A DNA stretch of 64,000 nucleotides from Psychrobacter sp. BI730 (GCF_013414195.1 NZ_JAATTV010000005.1:1-64000); one strand, 5' to 3'; positions 48,332-58,312 are shown, numbered from the stretch's first letter. Program-made: numbers and translations. The notes: a model not told the origin generated them from the sequence alone.

Positions 48332-49744
48332 ATGTCTAATTCAAAAAATTTATCTATCAATACTTTGCTTAATAAAGCATTGATGACATTGCACTTAGCG
48401 TCAAAAGAAAATCCAGCGTCAAGAGAGTCATCGAACCAAGATGCACAAACGTATGACTCATTAGAAAAACGTCTGAGCGTTAAAGAAAAAATACTCGCTT
48501 ATAACCCTGTAGCAAACTACCAGCCGCATACATTGCACTATGCAATGAAAAGTCTCGGTTACTTACCAGACCCTATTTTAGAAGGGGTGATTGGTTACCT
48601 AAAAGGTCCTAATTCAAAACAATATTTGCATGCAAACGCTCATATGCGTCTCATCCTTGCAGTGAATAGCTACCTAAAAACACCGTTAGAACTAACTCCA
48701 ATGCCGGAATTGCGTGAGAGGTTTACTACTGATGCGGTAGCCATGCAATCACCTAGAGTATGGCAGCAAGCCAATACGACTATGCTAAGTAACATAAAGC
48801 CCTTCACTAAAAAAAATGATTCACCTGTTAGTTGGAAAGATGAAACGATTGCCAATGCGGATAATGGCGACATGACTGTCCGTTGTTATAAAGCAGGCGG
48901 CAAAAAATCTGGTTTTAGAAGAAAACGTGTCCATAATCCTGATGAAACAGTCATGCTGTTTTTTCATGGTGGCGGGTTCTGCATTGGTGATGTCGATACA
49001 CATCATGAGTTCTGTCATGCGGTCTGTGAGCAGACTGGCTGGTCTGTGGTTAGTGTCGATTATCGCTTAGCCCCTGAATGTCCCGCTCCAGCAGCATTAA
49101 AAGACTGTATCACTGCATATGCTTGGTTGGTTGAAAACTCTGACAAATTAGGTGCATTACCCTCTCGTATCGTATTAGCTGGTGATAGCGCAGGTGGTGG
49201 TCTATCAACTTTAATTGCGCAGCAGCTGACAGCACCGAGCAAAAGCGCATGGGCAGACCTAGGGATAGAAGGTCAGAAAATGTTTAATCTATTAGAAAAA
49301 CTACCCGAACCTCTAGCGCAAATGCCCTTGTATCCAGTCACTGATATTGAGACAGATTATCCTAGTTGGGAGCTATATGGTGAGGGTCTACTATTAGATC
49401 ATGCTGATGTAGCAGTATTTGATGCTGCTTGTTTGGAAAATAGTCCGCTGCCTCGTCTACATATACTGAACTCACCTATGCTGGGTGATAATAGTAAAGT
49501 TTGCCCAACTTACATTGTAGCTTCTGAGCTCGATGTATTACGTGACGAGGCATTTGCTTATGCAAAGCAGCTGAGAGGTTATGGCGTTGCTGTAGAGACC
49601 TATACTGTGCTTGGTGCACCGCATGGCTTTATTCACTTTATGAGTGTCCATCAAGGTCTTGGACAAGAGACAAACAATATCATTCTTGGGTTTAGCAGCT
49701 TTGTACGTGAGATCATCAGTACACAATCGCGGTTAGCTGCATAG
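48332..49744 (+). CDS. Alpha/beta hydrolase, hormone-sensitive-lipase type
   Basis: 470 aa. The oxyanion motif FFHGGGF, the nucleophile elbow GDSAGGG and the late GAPHGF with the catalytic His identify the HSL family of esterases/lipases. A helical N-terminal region of about 180 residues precedes the catalytic domain, which is longer than usual. No signal peptide is seen. The ATG at 48332 has GAGAG 5 nt upstream. An alternative ATG lies 4 codons earlier. The gene is divergent from grpE. Confidence 0.85.
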   Translation: MSNSKNLSINTLLNKALMTLHLASKENPASRESSNQDAQTYDSLEKRLSVKEKILAYNPVANYQPHTLHYAMKSLGYLPDPILEGVIGYLKGPNSKQYLHANAHMRLILAVNSYLKTPLELTPMPELRERFTTDAVAMQSPRVWQQANTTMLSNIKPFTKKNDSPVSWKDETIANADNGDMTVRCYKAGGKKSGFRRKRVHNPDETVMLFFHGGGFCIGDVDTHHEFCHAVCEQTGWSVVSVDYRLAPECPAPAALKDCITAYAWLVENSDKLGALPSRIVLAGDSAGGGLSTLIAQQLTAPSKSAWADLGIEGQKMFNLLEKLPEPLAQMPLYPVTDIETDYPSWELYGEGLLLDHADVAVFDAACLENSPLPRLHILNSPMLGDNSKVCPTYIVASELDVLRDEAFAYAKQLRGYGVAVETYTVLGAPHGFIHFMSVHQGLGQETNNIILGFSSFVREIISTQSRLAA

Positions 49745-49776
49745 ACCGCTTGCTAGCTAATTATCGGTTTGTATAT

Positions 49777-50910
49777 TCAATTTGTATTGCCAGATAGTGT
49801 AATTAACCAAATCTCTGAGCGCGATCCCAATCGAAAGGGAATGCCCCAAAAACCATAACCAGAGGACACGACGAAGTGCCCTTTACCAATCTGCTCATAG
49901 CCATAGCCTAATCTATTAATAGCATTGACGATGAAATTAGCGGGGAATACTTGACCGTTGTGGGTATGTCCCGAGACTTGTAAATCTATAGGTAATTGAC
50001 TGTGATTATCTATATCACTCGGTCTATGGTCTAACAATATCACTGGCTGCGACGTATCTACTTGCGTCAGCAGATCGGTAGTTGCTACACGTTGACGTTT
50101 ATGATTATCAAAACGTCCAACTAACCATACTGGTTGACCCTCGTGCTCGATATAGAGCACCTCATCGTTCAACAATTGTATACCTGCATTTTGCAGCGCT
50201 TCGCTAATGGGTCGCTCATGACCATACAAATCATGATTACCCAATGTCGCATAGACACCGCGTGGCAGAATGCTGCACAATTCTGCTAAGTTTTGCTCCA
50301 TATGATATTCATTAAAGGCCTCTGTATTATCATCCATAATATCCCCTGGCATTAGTAGCATATCTGCACCAGAGCGAATCATAAGTTGTTGCAATCTATC
50401 TATGGCTTTTACACCAAATAATCGTCCTATATGCAAGTCACTAGCGACTGCAATGCGTAATGGCTTGGTTAAAGGTTTATCTATATTAATAGAAAGCTTG
50501 CGTATAACAGGGGTATAGGCACTATATAACGAATAAATAAATAGTCCTAAAAATAGGAATAGCGCTAGTACTCTTAGCCCTATAGCCATTTCATTCGATT
50601 GGTGTAACGTACTACCTGATAAAGCAACTACTAGCAGATACCCTCCGTAGAATAGACTCACTGCCAACGCCGTCAGTATCATAAAATGCATGATTAGCAT
50701 CCATCCACTAATCCAGCGATAACTGTTAGCAAATGCTCTTTTTACGCTCAATATTAATAGACCATTAGTAATAATAAATACACTAACCCATATCGTTGTC
50801 TGTAATGTTGGCGTCATCCAAGGCTGGAGCCACCACTGTATACTTAATACTGTACCCAGACTGAACAGCTGTAATAGCAAAAAGATAGTGAAGAAAAATG
50901 CGTAACGCAT
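49777..50910 (-). CDS. Membrane metallophosphoesterase (YkuE-like)
   Basis: 377 aa. The first 150 residues hold about four hydrophobic segments, and a calcineurin-like phosphoesterase domain follows. The metal motifs are VASDLHIGRLFG, MPGDIMDD, TLGNHDLYGH and the late VSGHTHNGQVFP. It resembles membrane-bound metallophosphoesterases of the YkuE/YaeI class, whose members cleave lipid-linked phosphates. The substrate is not shown here. AAGGG precedes the ATG. The parS-like site (50969-50984) lies just upstream. Confidence 0.85.
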   Translation of the reverse strand: MRYAFFFTIFLLLQLFSLGTVLSIQWWLQPWMTPTLQTTIWVSVFIITNGLLILSVKRAFANSYRWISGWMLIMHFMILTALAVSLFYGGYLLVVALSGSTLHQSNEMAIGLRVLALFLFLGLFIYSLYSAYTPVIRKLSINIDKPLTKPLRIAVASDLHIGRLFGVKAIDRLQQLMIRSGADMLLMPGDIMDDNTEAFNEYHMEQNLAELCSILPRGVYATLGNHDLYGHERPISEALQNAGIQLLNDEVLYIEHEGQPVWLVGRFDNHKRQRVATTDLLTQVDTSQPVILLDHRPSDIDNHSQLPIDLQVSGHTHNGQVFPANFIVNAINRLGYGYEQIGKGHFVVSSGYGFWGIPFRLGSRSEIWLITLSGNTN

Positions 50911-50968
50911 GGACTGCCCTTAGACATAAATACTGTTTGATAAGTGATTATCAGAAAATAAACTCTAA

Positions 50969-50984
50969 TGTTTCACATGAAACA
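50969..50984. promoter_or_regulatory. parS-like ParB site, one mismatch
   Basis: TGTTTCACATGAAACA is the 16-bp bacterial parS consensus (centre CACGTG) with a single change at the ninth base. It lies between the metallophosphoesterase gene and the TIGR01777 gene. It is 8 kb from a perfect copy inside rsmB. Confidence 0.75.
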
Positions 50985-50996
50985 ACTGCTATATAA

Positions 50997-52007
50997 CTAT
51001 TTCTGATTTCCTAATGCTTGCTGGAGTGTCGAGTGTTTGAACGAATAACCTGCATCCAATAGTGCTTGTGGCAGCACCTTTTGACCATCGATAAGTAATG
51101 TCGACATTTCGCCAAACATCAGCTTGAGTAAAAACTCTGGTAAAGTAAAAAAGGTTGGACGATGTAGCCACGAGCCAAGCGCTTTGGTAAAAGTATGATT
51201 GTTCACAGGATTTGGAGCAGTAAGGTTATATACGACTGTATGCGTATCATTTGCGGTACCGCTTGCAGTCTTGATAGTGCTGTTACTAATAGGTGCATTA
51301 TCTTGGGCTAAGCTTTCGATGTGATTAACGTCTGATTCTTTAGTAAGTTTAAGCTGCTGCTCGATAATAAAGATGACCGCACTAACCCAATCTTCACGGC
51401 TGATCCAGCTCATGATTTGTTGTCCATCACCCAACTGTCCACCGACACCAAATTTAAATGGTAGCAACAATTTAGCCACCATACCGCCTTCAGGATGGAT
51501 GACTACACCTGTTCTGACGATAGCTACAGGAACATCATGATCGGTCGCTTTAAGTGCTAATTGCTCCCATTCATCACATAGTGTATGAGCAAAGTCTGTC
51601 TCATAATCGCTGTTTTCAGTCAGTGGCTTATCGCCTTGTGTACCATACCAGCCGATTGCTGATCCGCTCACCAGTAACTTGGGTTTTGTGCTAGCACGTG
51701 CGATAAAATCCAGTATCGATTGAGTAGGTTTGATACGGCTCGCCATCAACTCTCTTTTGCGCTCATCGCTCCAACGAGAGTCAGCAATCCCAGCACCTGC
51801 TAAATTTAGTATGACATCAAAGCTCATATCAGACATCGCAAGCTCGTCATAAGTCATCATATTGATATCATCGGGATGTGGTTGACCGCTATTACGAGTT
51901 AGCCAAGTAATCGTCACGTCTTTATTCTGCGCGCGATACCGTGCCATTAGCTCTCGACTAAAAGCACTTCCCAAAAACCCTGAACCACCACTGATCAAAA
52001 CATCCAT
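50997..52007 (-). CDS. TIGR01777-family NAD-dependent epimerase-like protein
   Basis: 336-aa Rossmann protein of the extended SDR type. The N-terminus MDVLISGGSGFLGSAF is the nucleotide-binding motif, and the WLTRN strand end, NLAGAGIAD and SGSAIGWYG motifs match TIGR01777 (YfcH-like). The C-terminal part PEFLLKLMFGEMSTLLIDGQ is the DUF1731 tail. An extra 35-residue Ser/Asn/Thr-rich insertion occupies about 215-250. Function of the family is unknown. Strong AAGGT precedes the ATG. Confidence 0.87.
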   Translation of the reverse strand: MDVLISGGSGFLGSAFSRELMARYRAQNKDVTITWLTRNSGQPHPDDINMMTYDELAMSDMSFDVILNLAGAGIADSRWSDERKRELMASRIKPTQSILDFIARASTKPKLLVSGSAIGWYGTQGDKPLTENSDYETDFAHTLCDEWEQLALKATDHDVPVAIVRTGVVIHPEGGMVAKLLLPFKFGVGGQLGDGQQIMSWISREDWVSAVIFIIEQQLKLTKESDVNHIESLAQDNAPISNSTIKTASGTANDTHTVVYNLTAPNPVNNHTFTKALGSWLHRPTFFTLPEFLLKLMFGEMSTLLIDGQKVLPQALLDAGYSFKHSTLQQALGNQK

Positions 52008-52090
52008 ACCTTACACTCCCTATATGCCTCAAATATCGCCATTATGACTTATCGCTGAGTTGCTTATTGTTGAAGTACTTATCGTTCAAT

Positions 52091-52125
52091 AAAAACCAGA
52101 CCGTTATAACCATCGTCTGATTTTT
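52091..52125 (-). terminator. Imperfect terminator-like hairpin upstream of the TIGR01777 gene
   Basis: CAGAC (52097-52101) pairs with GTCTG (52115-52119), flanked by A and T runs that extend the stem. It pairs better as minus-strand RNA, with a G-U pair. It could terminate the tsaC transcript, which ends 175 nt upstream. Confidence 0.45.
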
Positions 52126-52299
52126 TGTGGTTTTTATCAAAACGACTTTTACATGCTTTTGGTAAAGGAAAGTGAGCAAATAGGAAAGCTAGCAGATGGT
52201 TAATTTATAAACGCTCACGTAAATAAGGAGTAGCGACAATCATCACTTTGCATTGCAAGCAATCGCTTATGAGAAATTTAAGAGTTCGTATAGAGAACG

Positions 52300-52929
52300 C
52301 TATCGAACGACGAAACCTGTCGTTGCATCACGAATTTGGCTAGGCAAGGTATAACCTAAAGTATCGCCCTGCAAATAACCAATTTGCTCTTCGAAATAAG
52401 CATAGGCGGCCTCAAAAGTGCTAGCAGGTATTTGACCTGACGGGTTGCAGCTTGTAGAAACCAATAGACCAAATGGGTTCTGCTCACTGACCATCTGCTG
52501 GCAAAGCTGACGAACTGTAAGATGCGAGATAACTCGAACAGCAATAGTCTGATGCTGACCGGTAATCCAAGTGGGCACAGTGTTCGCAAGCGGCTGAGGA
52601 ATCGGTAATAACCAAGTATGTGCTTGGCGATTGTGCTGTTCATCTCTACTATCGTCTGTCTGCCAGCTATCAATAACCTGCTGGCGCTGAACATCATCTA
52701 AAGAGGCTAGTAAGGGGGCTAAGCGAGACACACTATCAGTAACGACTATCATGCCTTTGGCTTGTGGACGTTGTTTGATATCCAAGATACGCTGAACAGC
52801 TGCTTGGTCATAAGGGTCGCAACCAATACCCCAAACGCTTTCTGTAGGATACGCGAGCAGTTGCCCTTCTTTTAGCCACTTAGCAGCTTGGATAGCAGAA
52901 TTAGTAATAAGAGGTGTAGGTTGGCTCAT
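52300..52929 (-). CDS. tsaC: L-threonylcarbamoyladenylate synthase
   Basis: 209-aa YrdC/TsaC-type enzyme that makes threonylcarbamoyl-AMP for the t6A37 modification of ANN-decoding tRNAs. The motif AYPTESVWGIGCDP, the KQRPQAKGMIVV phosphate-binding stretch and STSCNPSGQ are visible. It is shorter than Sua5, as TsaC should be. The ribosome-binding site is weak. Its neighbour is dprA, an arrangement also known in other gammaproteobacteria. Confidence 0.93.
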   Translation of the reverse strand: MSQPTPLITNSAIQAAKWLKEGQLLAYPTESVWGIGCDPYDQAAVQRILDIKQRPQAKGMIVVTDSVSRLAPLLASLDDVQRQQVIDSWQTDDSRDEQHNRQAHTWLLPIPQPLANTVPTWITGQHQTIAVRVISHLTVRQLCQQMVSEQNPFGLLVSTSCNPSGQIPASTFEAAYAYFEEQIGYLQGDTLGYTLPSQIRDATTGFVVR

Positions 52930-53046
52930 GACTTAAATGGTTCGTAGAAGTAAATTCTAATAATACCACAAGAGGGATATTGTCTAGGAGAGACTATAAC
53001 TAAGGGCTATCTATGCCAGCGTCTAATAAGGAATATTTGCAATATT

Positions 53047-54312
53047 TTAAACGCGTAAATATCGTCCACCTTGTTCGCTGATAAGACCCATTAACTCAAG
53101 CTCCATTAGCTGACCAATCAACTGCGGCGGTGCAAGCTTGGTTGCACTAATAAGCGCATCTAAATCCTGCCCATGCCAGTCAAGCTGCTCATAGATTGCA
53201 GCTAAATGCTCAGGCACAACGACTGTGCTGCGCGCAGGCTTTATCTCAGAGGATGGTTGCTGGCTAGTAGATTTGATTGAGTTTTTCTCTATCTCAAATG
53301 CATCTGAAGTCTGAATAACATTATAGTGATTGCTATTAGAGTGATTACTATTGAAAGTAGTAACGTTTGCTGTTCTATAAGCGCCTTTATCGTAATCAAG
53401 CTGACCATTGACGTCTTCTAGTACTTGCTGAGGATGATAAACCAAAGTCGCGCCTTCACGTATTAAATGATGGCAACCCTCTGCATTGCTATTGTCAATA
53501 TGACTGGGAATAGCAAAGACCTGTTTACCTTGCTCAGACGTGAGACGTGCTGTGATAAGCGAGCCGCTTTTGATTGTCGCTTCCGTTACGATGGTCGCGA
53601 GACTCAGTCCAGCTACCAAACGATTGCGACGCGGAAAAGTATGTTTATGCGGCTGAGTGTGTGGTAATAGCTCACTAATAATGCAGCCACCTTGCTCAAC
53701 AATTTGAGTAAATAACTGATCTCGATGATTGGGATAGTTCACATCGATCCCTGTACCCATGACACCAACCGTCCGTCCCTGATAGTCAGGGTCTGCTTGT
53801 GCTAGCGCGCCTAAATGTGCGCGTTTATCTACACCCATAGCCAGACCGCTAGTAACAATATAACCTGCTTGCGCTAAGTACTGCGCCATATCAAACGTGA
53901 TTTTTTGCGCATGCGCGGTAGGTTTTCGGCTACCTACTATAGCGATTTGTGCTTGATGCAGGCGCGCGCTATTCCCACGATAAAACAATAATGGCGGCGG
54001 GTCGTAGATTTGTGAGAGTTGGGCAGGATAATCGGCGTCATCAGCGAATAGCAAACCATAACGCCCATCTATCAATGCTTGCTGAATCTTATCGATATTG
54101 GCGAGTGTTTGCTCTGGCTGCTCATGACGTTTTAGATGGGTATGATGAATACCTAGCTGCTTCCATGCCTCTACTTTGGCTTGCCAAGCAAGCTGCGGAT
54201 AACCGAAAGAAGTGATTAGTGTGTGATAAGCAGATAACGACGCATTCACCTCGTACCACAGCGCTAGGATAGCGCGCTGATCGTCGGATAAAGAAGAGGT
54301 GACTGCCGTCAT
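53047..54312 (-). CDS. dprA: DprA, DNA-processing protein
   Basis: 421-aa protein that protects incoming single-stranded DNA and loads RecA in natural transformation. An N-terminal SAM-like domain is followed by the extended Rossmann fold (VGSRKPTAHAQKI, TSGLAMGVDKRAHLGAL, GVMGTGIDVNYPNHR, SEL, PRRNRLVAGLS, TEATIKSGSLITA). The C-terminal winged helix (about 355-421) is preceded by a Ser/Asn/Thr-rich linker. The ATG has no strong Shine-Dalgarno. It lies between tsaC and the LysM gene. Confidence 0.94.
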   Translation of the reverse strand: MTAVTSSLSDDQRAILALWYEVNASLSAYHTLITSFGYPQLAWQAKVEAWKQLGIHHTHLKRHEQPEQTLANIDKIQQALIDGRYGLLFADDADYPAQLSQIYDPPPLLFYRGNSARLHQAQIAIVGSRKPTAHAQKITFDMAQYLAQAGYIVTSGLAMGVDKRAHLGALAQADPDYQGRTVGVMGTGIDVNYPNHRDQLFTQIVEQGGCIISELLPHTQPHKHTFPRRNRLVAGLSLATIVTEATIKSGSLITARLTSEQGKQVFAIPSHIDNSNAEGCHHLIREGATLVYHPQQVLEDVNGQLDYDKGAYRTANVTTFNSNHSNSNHYNVIQTSDAFEIEKNSIKSTSQQPSSEIKPARSTVVVPEHLAAIYEQLDWHGQDLDALISATKLAPPQLIGQLMELELMGLISEQGGRYLRV

Positions 54313-54387
54313 TGTGATCTGTCTCGTATAGGCAAGCTTAGATTAGTATTTAGTTTAATATATTGCTTAATAAAACCTTATAGCTAT

Positions 54388-55497
54388 TTATAAATAAGGG
54401 GGTGGTAATAACTGATCGCCAATATTAAGTGGCAGCTCAGAGTCAAGTACGTAAGCATAGCTGATGTGGTCAAAGGTATTGAAAACCATCACCATACCAC
54501 TTGGCTCGTTTGGTAGACGTACAGGCGTGTCGTTGTCTTTAGTATCACGTACCAAAGGTCCTTTTTGATAAACCGTCAGCACATCACCTGGTTTAGCACC
54601 TTGTAAGCTACCCAGATTGATGGCAACCACACTACCCTTCGCAGCCGAGCTGATAGAGTCCATCACACGTACGATCATACCACCGCGACTGACACTTGCA
54701 GGCGTTGGATAAAAGACAGGAGGGATAGCGTTATCTAACTCTACGAATACGCGATCCCCTTCACGCACTTCTTTGCCATAGCTATCGATAAGCTGCAAGC
54801 TAGTCACACCATTGCTTTCTGTAGAAGTTGCTAGTCCTGTCGCTACCTGCGTAACTTCTAAGCCGATCACTTCTTGCGTTTTGGGGTCTACATATAGCTC
54901 ACCCTCACGGTAAACGCCGTAACGCTGGCCTACGATAAGCGGTACGCCTTTAGCATAGACTTTATCACCACGCGCCGTGATTAAGTTACCTTTTTTAGAG
55001 GCCAATATATAAGGAGTGGTGTTGAAGTCTTGAGGATTAACAATGAGTGTTTTATCAAGCCAATGCTGAATAGCCGACCACGGAATAGGAGGAATACTAT
55101 TGGCCGTCGAGGTAATCGCGACCGTACTCGTACTTACATTTCCAGTAAGCTGCTTTTCAACGCCAGCACAGCCTTCACCAGTATCAACGCCAATCAGTGT
55201 TTTTCCTTGAATCACACAAAGGATAAGAACGTCATTAGGGTAAATAAGGTTTGGATTTTTGATTTGCTTATTGGTTGCCCAAATTTCTTTCCAGCGCCAT
55301 GGGCTGTCTAGGTAGCGACCTGAGATATCCCATAAGGTATCGCCTTTTTTAACGATATAACGATTGGGCGCATCAGCTTTGATAGTTGGCGGCGGATTGT
55401 TAGCTTGAGCCGTGCTCATCAACATGGCACTACTAAACGTCGTAACTAATAATCCTTTTGCCAGTGCTTTTGCTGTCTTTTTTAAGCTCATCTTCAT
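54388..55497 (-). CDS. LysM-domain secreted protein
   Basis: 369 aa with a signal peptide (about residues 1-32, ending STAQA) and one LysM domain (about residues 46-95, YIVKKGDTLWDISGRYL...NPNLIYPNDVLIL), so probably a periplasmic peptidoglycan-binding protein. The rest has no recognised domain but contains three short repeats of the GDRV/GDQ type. The same kind of gene sits next to dprA and def/fmt in other gammaproteobacteria. Start at 55497 is chosen for a GTGGA ribosome-binding site. The frame runs 8 codons further. Confidence 0.85.
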   Translation of the reverse strand: MKMSLKKTAKALAKGLLVTTFSSAMLMSTAQANNPPPTIKADAPNRYIVKKGDTLWDISGRYLDSPWRWKEIWATNKQIKNPNLIYPNDVLILCVIQGKTLIGVDTGEGCAGVEKQLTGNVSTSTVAITSTANSIPPIPWSAIQHWLDKTLIVNPQDFNTTPYILASKKGNLITARGDKVYAKGVPLIVGQRYGVYREGELYVDPKTQEVIGLEVTQVATGLATSTESNGVTSLQLIDSYGKEVREGDRVFVELDNAIPPVFYPTPASVSRGGMIVRVMDSISSAAKGSVVAINLGSLQGAKPGDVLTVYQKGPLVRDTKDNDTPVRLPNEPSGMVMVFNTFDHISYAYVLDSELPLNIGDQLLPPPYL

Positions 55498-55822
55498 CGT
55501 TATATCCACAATATGTACCACTGTGTTCGACGCAAAGAACTGTACTAAATTTATTACTGTAAAAATTTCTTAAATTAATAAAAAATCAATAATATCAGCA
55601 ATTTACAAGTAAAATTCTCATGGCGATTATAGGGTAACTGTTCAGTGTAATTGGCTAGAATAATTCCTAAAAAAGCGCCTAGCACGATGATGACTTGCTG
55701 ACGCTGTTTCTAATATTACAATTATATCTACCATAACACAATCATAAACACTTTATTACAATGGTGTAACTTTTACGCGGATACTTTTCCTTGTTGATGA
55801 TAAGCATAAAGACCGTAATTAC
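55498..55822. other. AT-rich spacer between thrC and the LysM gene
   Basis: 325 nt without a gene. It contains a small palindrome (TTACA and TGTAA around 55757-55770), but I saw no clear terminator for the upstream thrC and no obvious LysM promoter. Confidence 0.4.
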
Positions 55823-57244
55823 TTAAGCAGGATTCGGCGTAACATGTTGGCGGATTTGTTCAGCAACCAGTTCAGCCTTGTTTTCCAGTACCACTACATG
55901 CTGTGGCAAATCTTCTAGACCTTTGGTATGTGCTGGACGAGCAATGTCTATCTGACCAATGGCCTCAACGATAGTATCTGCAAACTTAACAGGTAGTGCC
56001 GTCTCTGCACAAACAATGATTTCGCCATCCAGTTGTAGCTCTTTAGCGACCTTGATACCGTCTGCGGTGTGTGGATCAACCAGTTCGCCATACTGCTCGT
56101 ACAGTGCTTTAATGGTTTGCAAACGGTCGCTGTGGGTAGATTTACCAGCAGCAAAACCATAACGGGTATTGACCGCTTCCATCAACTCAGATAGATCAAA
56201 ACCTTGACCAGATTTCACCCCTTCAAATAACTCATGGACACGGGCGCTATCTTTCTCTAGTAGCAGATAAACAAAACGCTCAAAGTTAGATGCTTTCGAA
56301 ATATCCATCGATGGACTAGAGGTAACATAAGTTTTTTCGGTCGGACGTGGCTGATAAGCGCCTTGATTGAAGAAGTCATTCAATACGTCGTTTTCATTGG
56401 TTGCGACAATCAGACGGTCAATTGGCAGTCCCATTTCACGAGCGATATGACCGGCACAGATATTACCAAAGTTACCAGATGGTACGCTAAAGCTGATTTT
56501 TTCATCGTTGCTGGTAGTAATGGCAAAATAGGCTTTAAAGTAATAAACGATTTGCGCAAGGATACGACCCCAGTTGATAGAGTTAACGGTACCGAGGTTA
56601 TAAGCCGCTTTAAATTCGGCATCTTGCTGCAATGCCTTGACGATATCTTGGCAATCATCAAACATGCCATCGATGGCAATATTATGGATGTTATCATCGG
56701 TCAAACTATACATTTGTGCACGCTGAAATTCGCTCATTTTACCGTGCGGTGACAGCATAAAGACTTCGATATTTTCTTTGCCGCGCAATGCATACTCTGC
56801 TGCGCTGCCCGTGTCACCACTGGTCGCACCAATAATAGTAATGCGAGCGTCCTTTCTTTTGAGCACGTATTCGAAGGCATTGCCCAAGAACTGCATCGCC
56901 ACATCTTTAAATGCCAATGTCGGACCGTTCGATAATCCTAAAATATATAAGTTATCCTCAAGCTTACGGACAGGGACAATCTCATCAGAACCAAATATCT
57001 CAGCAGTATAAGTACGCTCGATGATATCTTGCAAATCAGCCACAGGAATATCAGTGGCAAAGCGCTGCATAATCGCCATGGCAAGCTGTGGATAGCTGAG
57101 CGTACGCCATTCATCAAGGGTCGTGCTATCAATATTTGGATAGTGCTCAGGCAGCATCAAACCGCCATCTGGCGCAAGCCCCATCAATAGTACATCACTA
57201 AAATCCATCGGCGCTGTCTGACCACGGGTACTGATATATTTCAT
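55823..57244 (-). CDS. thrC: Threonine synthase
   Basis: 473-aa PLP enzyme converting O-phosphohomoserine to threonine. The N-terminus MKYISTRGQTAPMDFSDVLL and the PLP site PTLAFKDVAMQFLG are those of the bacterial class of threonine synthases. GATSGDTGSAAEYALRGK and SVPSGNFGNICAG are also present. AGGA precedes the ATG. It is followed on the minus strand by the LysM gene and preceded by the DUF2806-like gene. No leader attenuator is visible. Confidence 0.96.
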   Translation of the reverse strand: MKYISTRGQTAPMDFSDVLLMGLAPDGGLMLPEHYPNIDSTTLDEWRTLSYPQLAMAIMQRFATDIPVADLQDIIERTYTAEIFGSDEIVPVRKLEDNLYILGLSNGPTLAFKDVAMQFLGNAFEYVLKRKDARITIIGATSGDTGSAAEYALRGKENIEVFMLSPHGKMSEFQRAQMYSLTDDNIHNIAIDGMFDDCQDIVKALQQDAEFKAAYNLGTVNSINWGRILAQIVYYFKAYFAITTSNDEKISFSVPSGNFGNICAGHIAREMGLPIDRLIVATNENDVLNDFFNQGAYQPRPTEKTYVTSSPSMDISKASNFERFVYLLLEKDSARVHELFEGVKSGQGFDLSELMEAVNTRYGFAAGKSTHSDRLQTIKALYEQYGELVDPHTADGIKVAKELQLDGEIIVCAETALPVKFADTIVEAIGQIDIARPAHTKGLEDLPQHVVVLENKAELVAEQIRQHVTPNPA

Positions 57245-57298
57245 GGTTTTTCCTATATATAGTTTGAATTACTCATCTGTATTTGAAAAAATAATTTT

Positions 57299-58312
57299 CT
57301 AATCATTAAAAATAAATATAGGCTTAAAATTATTATCAATTTTTTCGCATATTGTAACTTGGTAATCATCTGTTAATTGGTCTGCCAACCACTTTAAGTG
57401 GCTTGGTTTAGTCTCATAGGTGATAAGACTTAAGACCTCTTTTCCTACTTTTGTAACCTTATAGCATAAAAGTTTAACATTCTCATTCAAGCTTTTGCTT
57501 GAAATCATAAGAGCCTTTTCACTGACTAAGATAAATGAAAGAAAACCTGCCTCATCAACTTTTCTTATATTAAGAAGCTCTTGAACTACTCCTAAAGTTG
57601 AAACACCAGAGATTATGCCAATTTCTTCCAAAAGATTTAATTCACCTCTCGTCATTTTTGATGCTTCAAGGAAGTTATCATTTGATGCTACAAAACTTCC
57701 TTCTGTGACACGTCCATATATAATTCCCAGCTCTGAATAATAAGGTGCAAGCTTCTCTACAAGTAAAGCGTCTGATTTAGACATAGTCTTTAGAAACTCT
57801 AATAACCTTAAGGAATAACGTCCTGGTTCTAGAAATTCTTGAGCTAATATGTTACCCCATAGTGACTGAACTTCTTCATCAGTGACTTTACTAGCATTAT
57901 CGCGCCATGTATTTAGCCAATCCTGACTTACTTCTTCCTTAGGTAAATCTGAAACATCTTCTATCAGGCGTCCGTTAGCATGATTAATTGCTTTTACTAC
58001 ATTTATTTCTGCACGGATTAATCTTTTGATATCATGACTAAGAACTGTATCCCTTACTGATGTTCCTGACTCGTTTTCTACTGAAGCTGTCGATTCATAG
58101 CCAATTAGATTGATTTCATTATTATTAAGTTCAGCTATCTCTTTTTCACCTTCAGAGATAGCAATCCTGCTAATTTTATCCAACTCTATTGCGCCAAGAG
58201 TAAGCTTTTTATTTTTCCAAACTGTATAGTAAGGATAGATTAATCCACCAATACCCTTCTCTATTAAAGTCTCCCACATTTTAAGTAGCAACACTTCACC
58301 AGGCATTTGCAT
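57299..58312 (-). CDS. DUF2806-like protein
   Basis: 337 aa. The beginning MQMPGEVLLLKMWETLIEKGIGGLIYPYY and the later WLNTWRDNASKVTDEEVQSLWGNILAQE resemble the DUF2806 family of unknown function, often found in variable genome regions. It is predicted helical and cytoplasmic, with no catalytic motif I can name. It is markedly AT-rich compared with thrC and rsmB on either side, suggesting acquisition. AAGGA precedes the ATG. A defence role has been suggested for similar lone genes but is not shown by this sequence. Confidence 0.6.
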   Translation of the reverse strand: MQMPGEVLLLKMWETLIEKGIGGLIYPYYTVWKNKKLTLGAIELDKISRIAISEGEKEIAELNNNEINLIGYESTASVENESGTSVRDTVLSHDIKRLIRAEINVVKAINHANGRLIEDVSDLPKEEVSQDWLNTWRDNASKVTDEEVQSLWGNILAQEFLEPGRYSLRLLEFLKTMSKSDALLVEKLAPYYSELGIIYGRVTEGSFVASNDNFLEASKMTRGELNLLEEIGIISGVSTLGVVQELLNIRKVDEAGFLSFILVSEKALMISSKSLNENVKLLCYKVTKVGKEVLSLITYETKPSHLKWLADQLTDDYQVTICEKIDNNFKPIFIFND

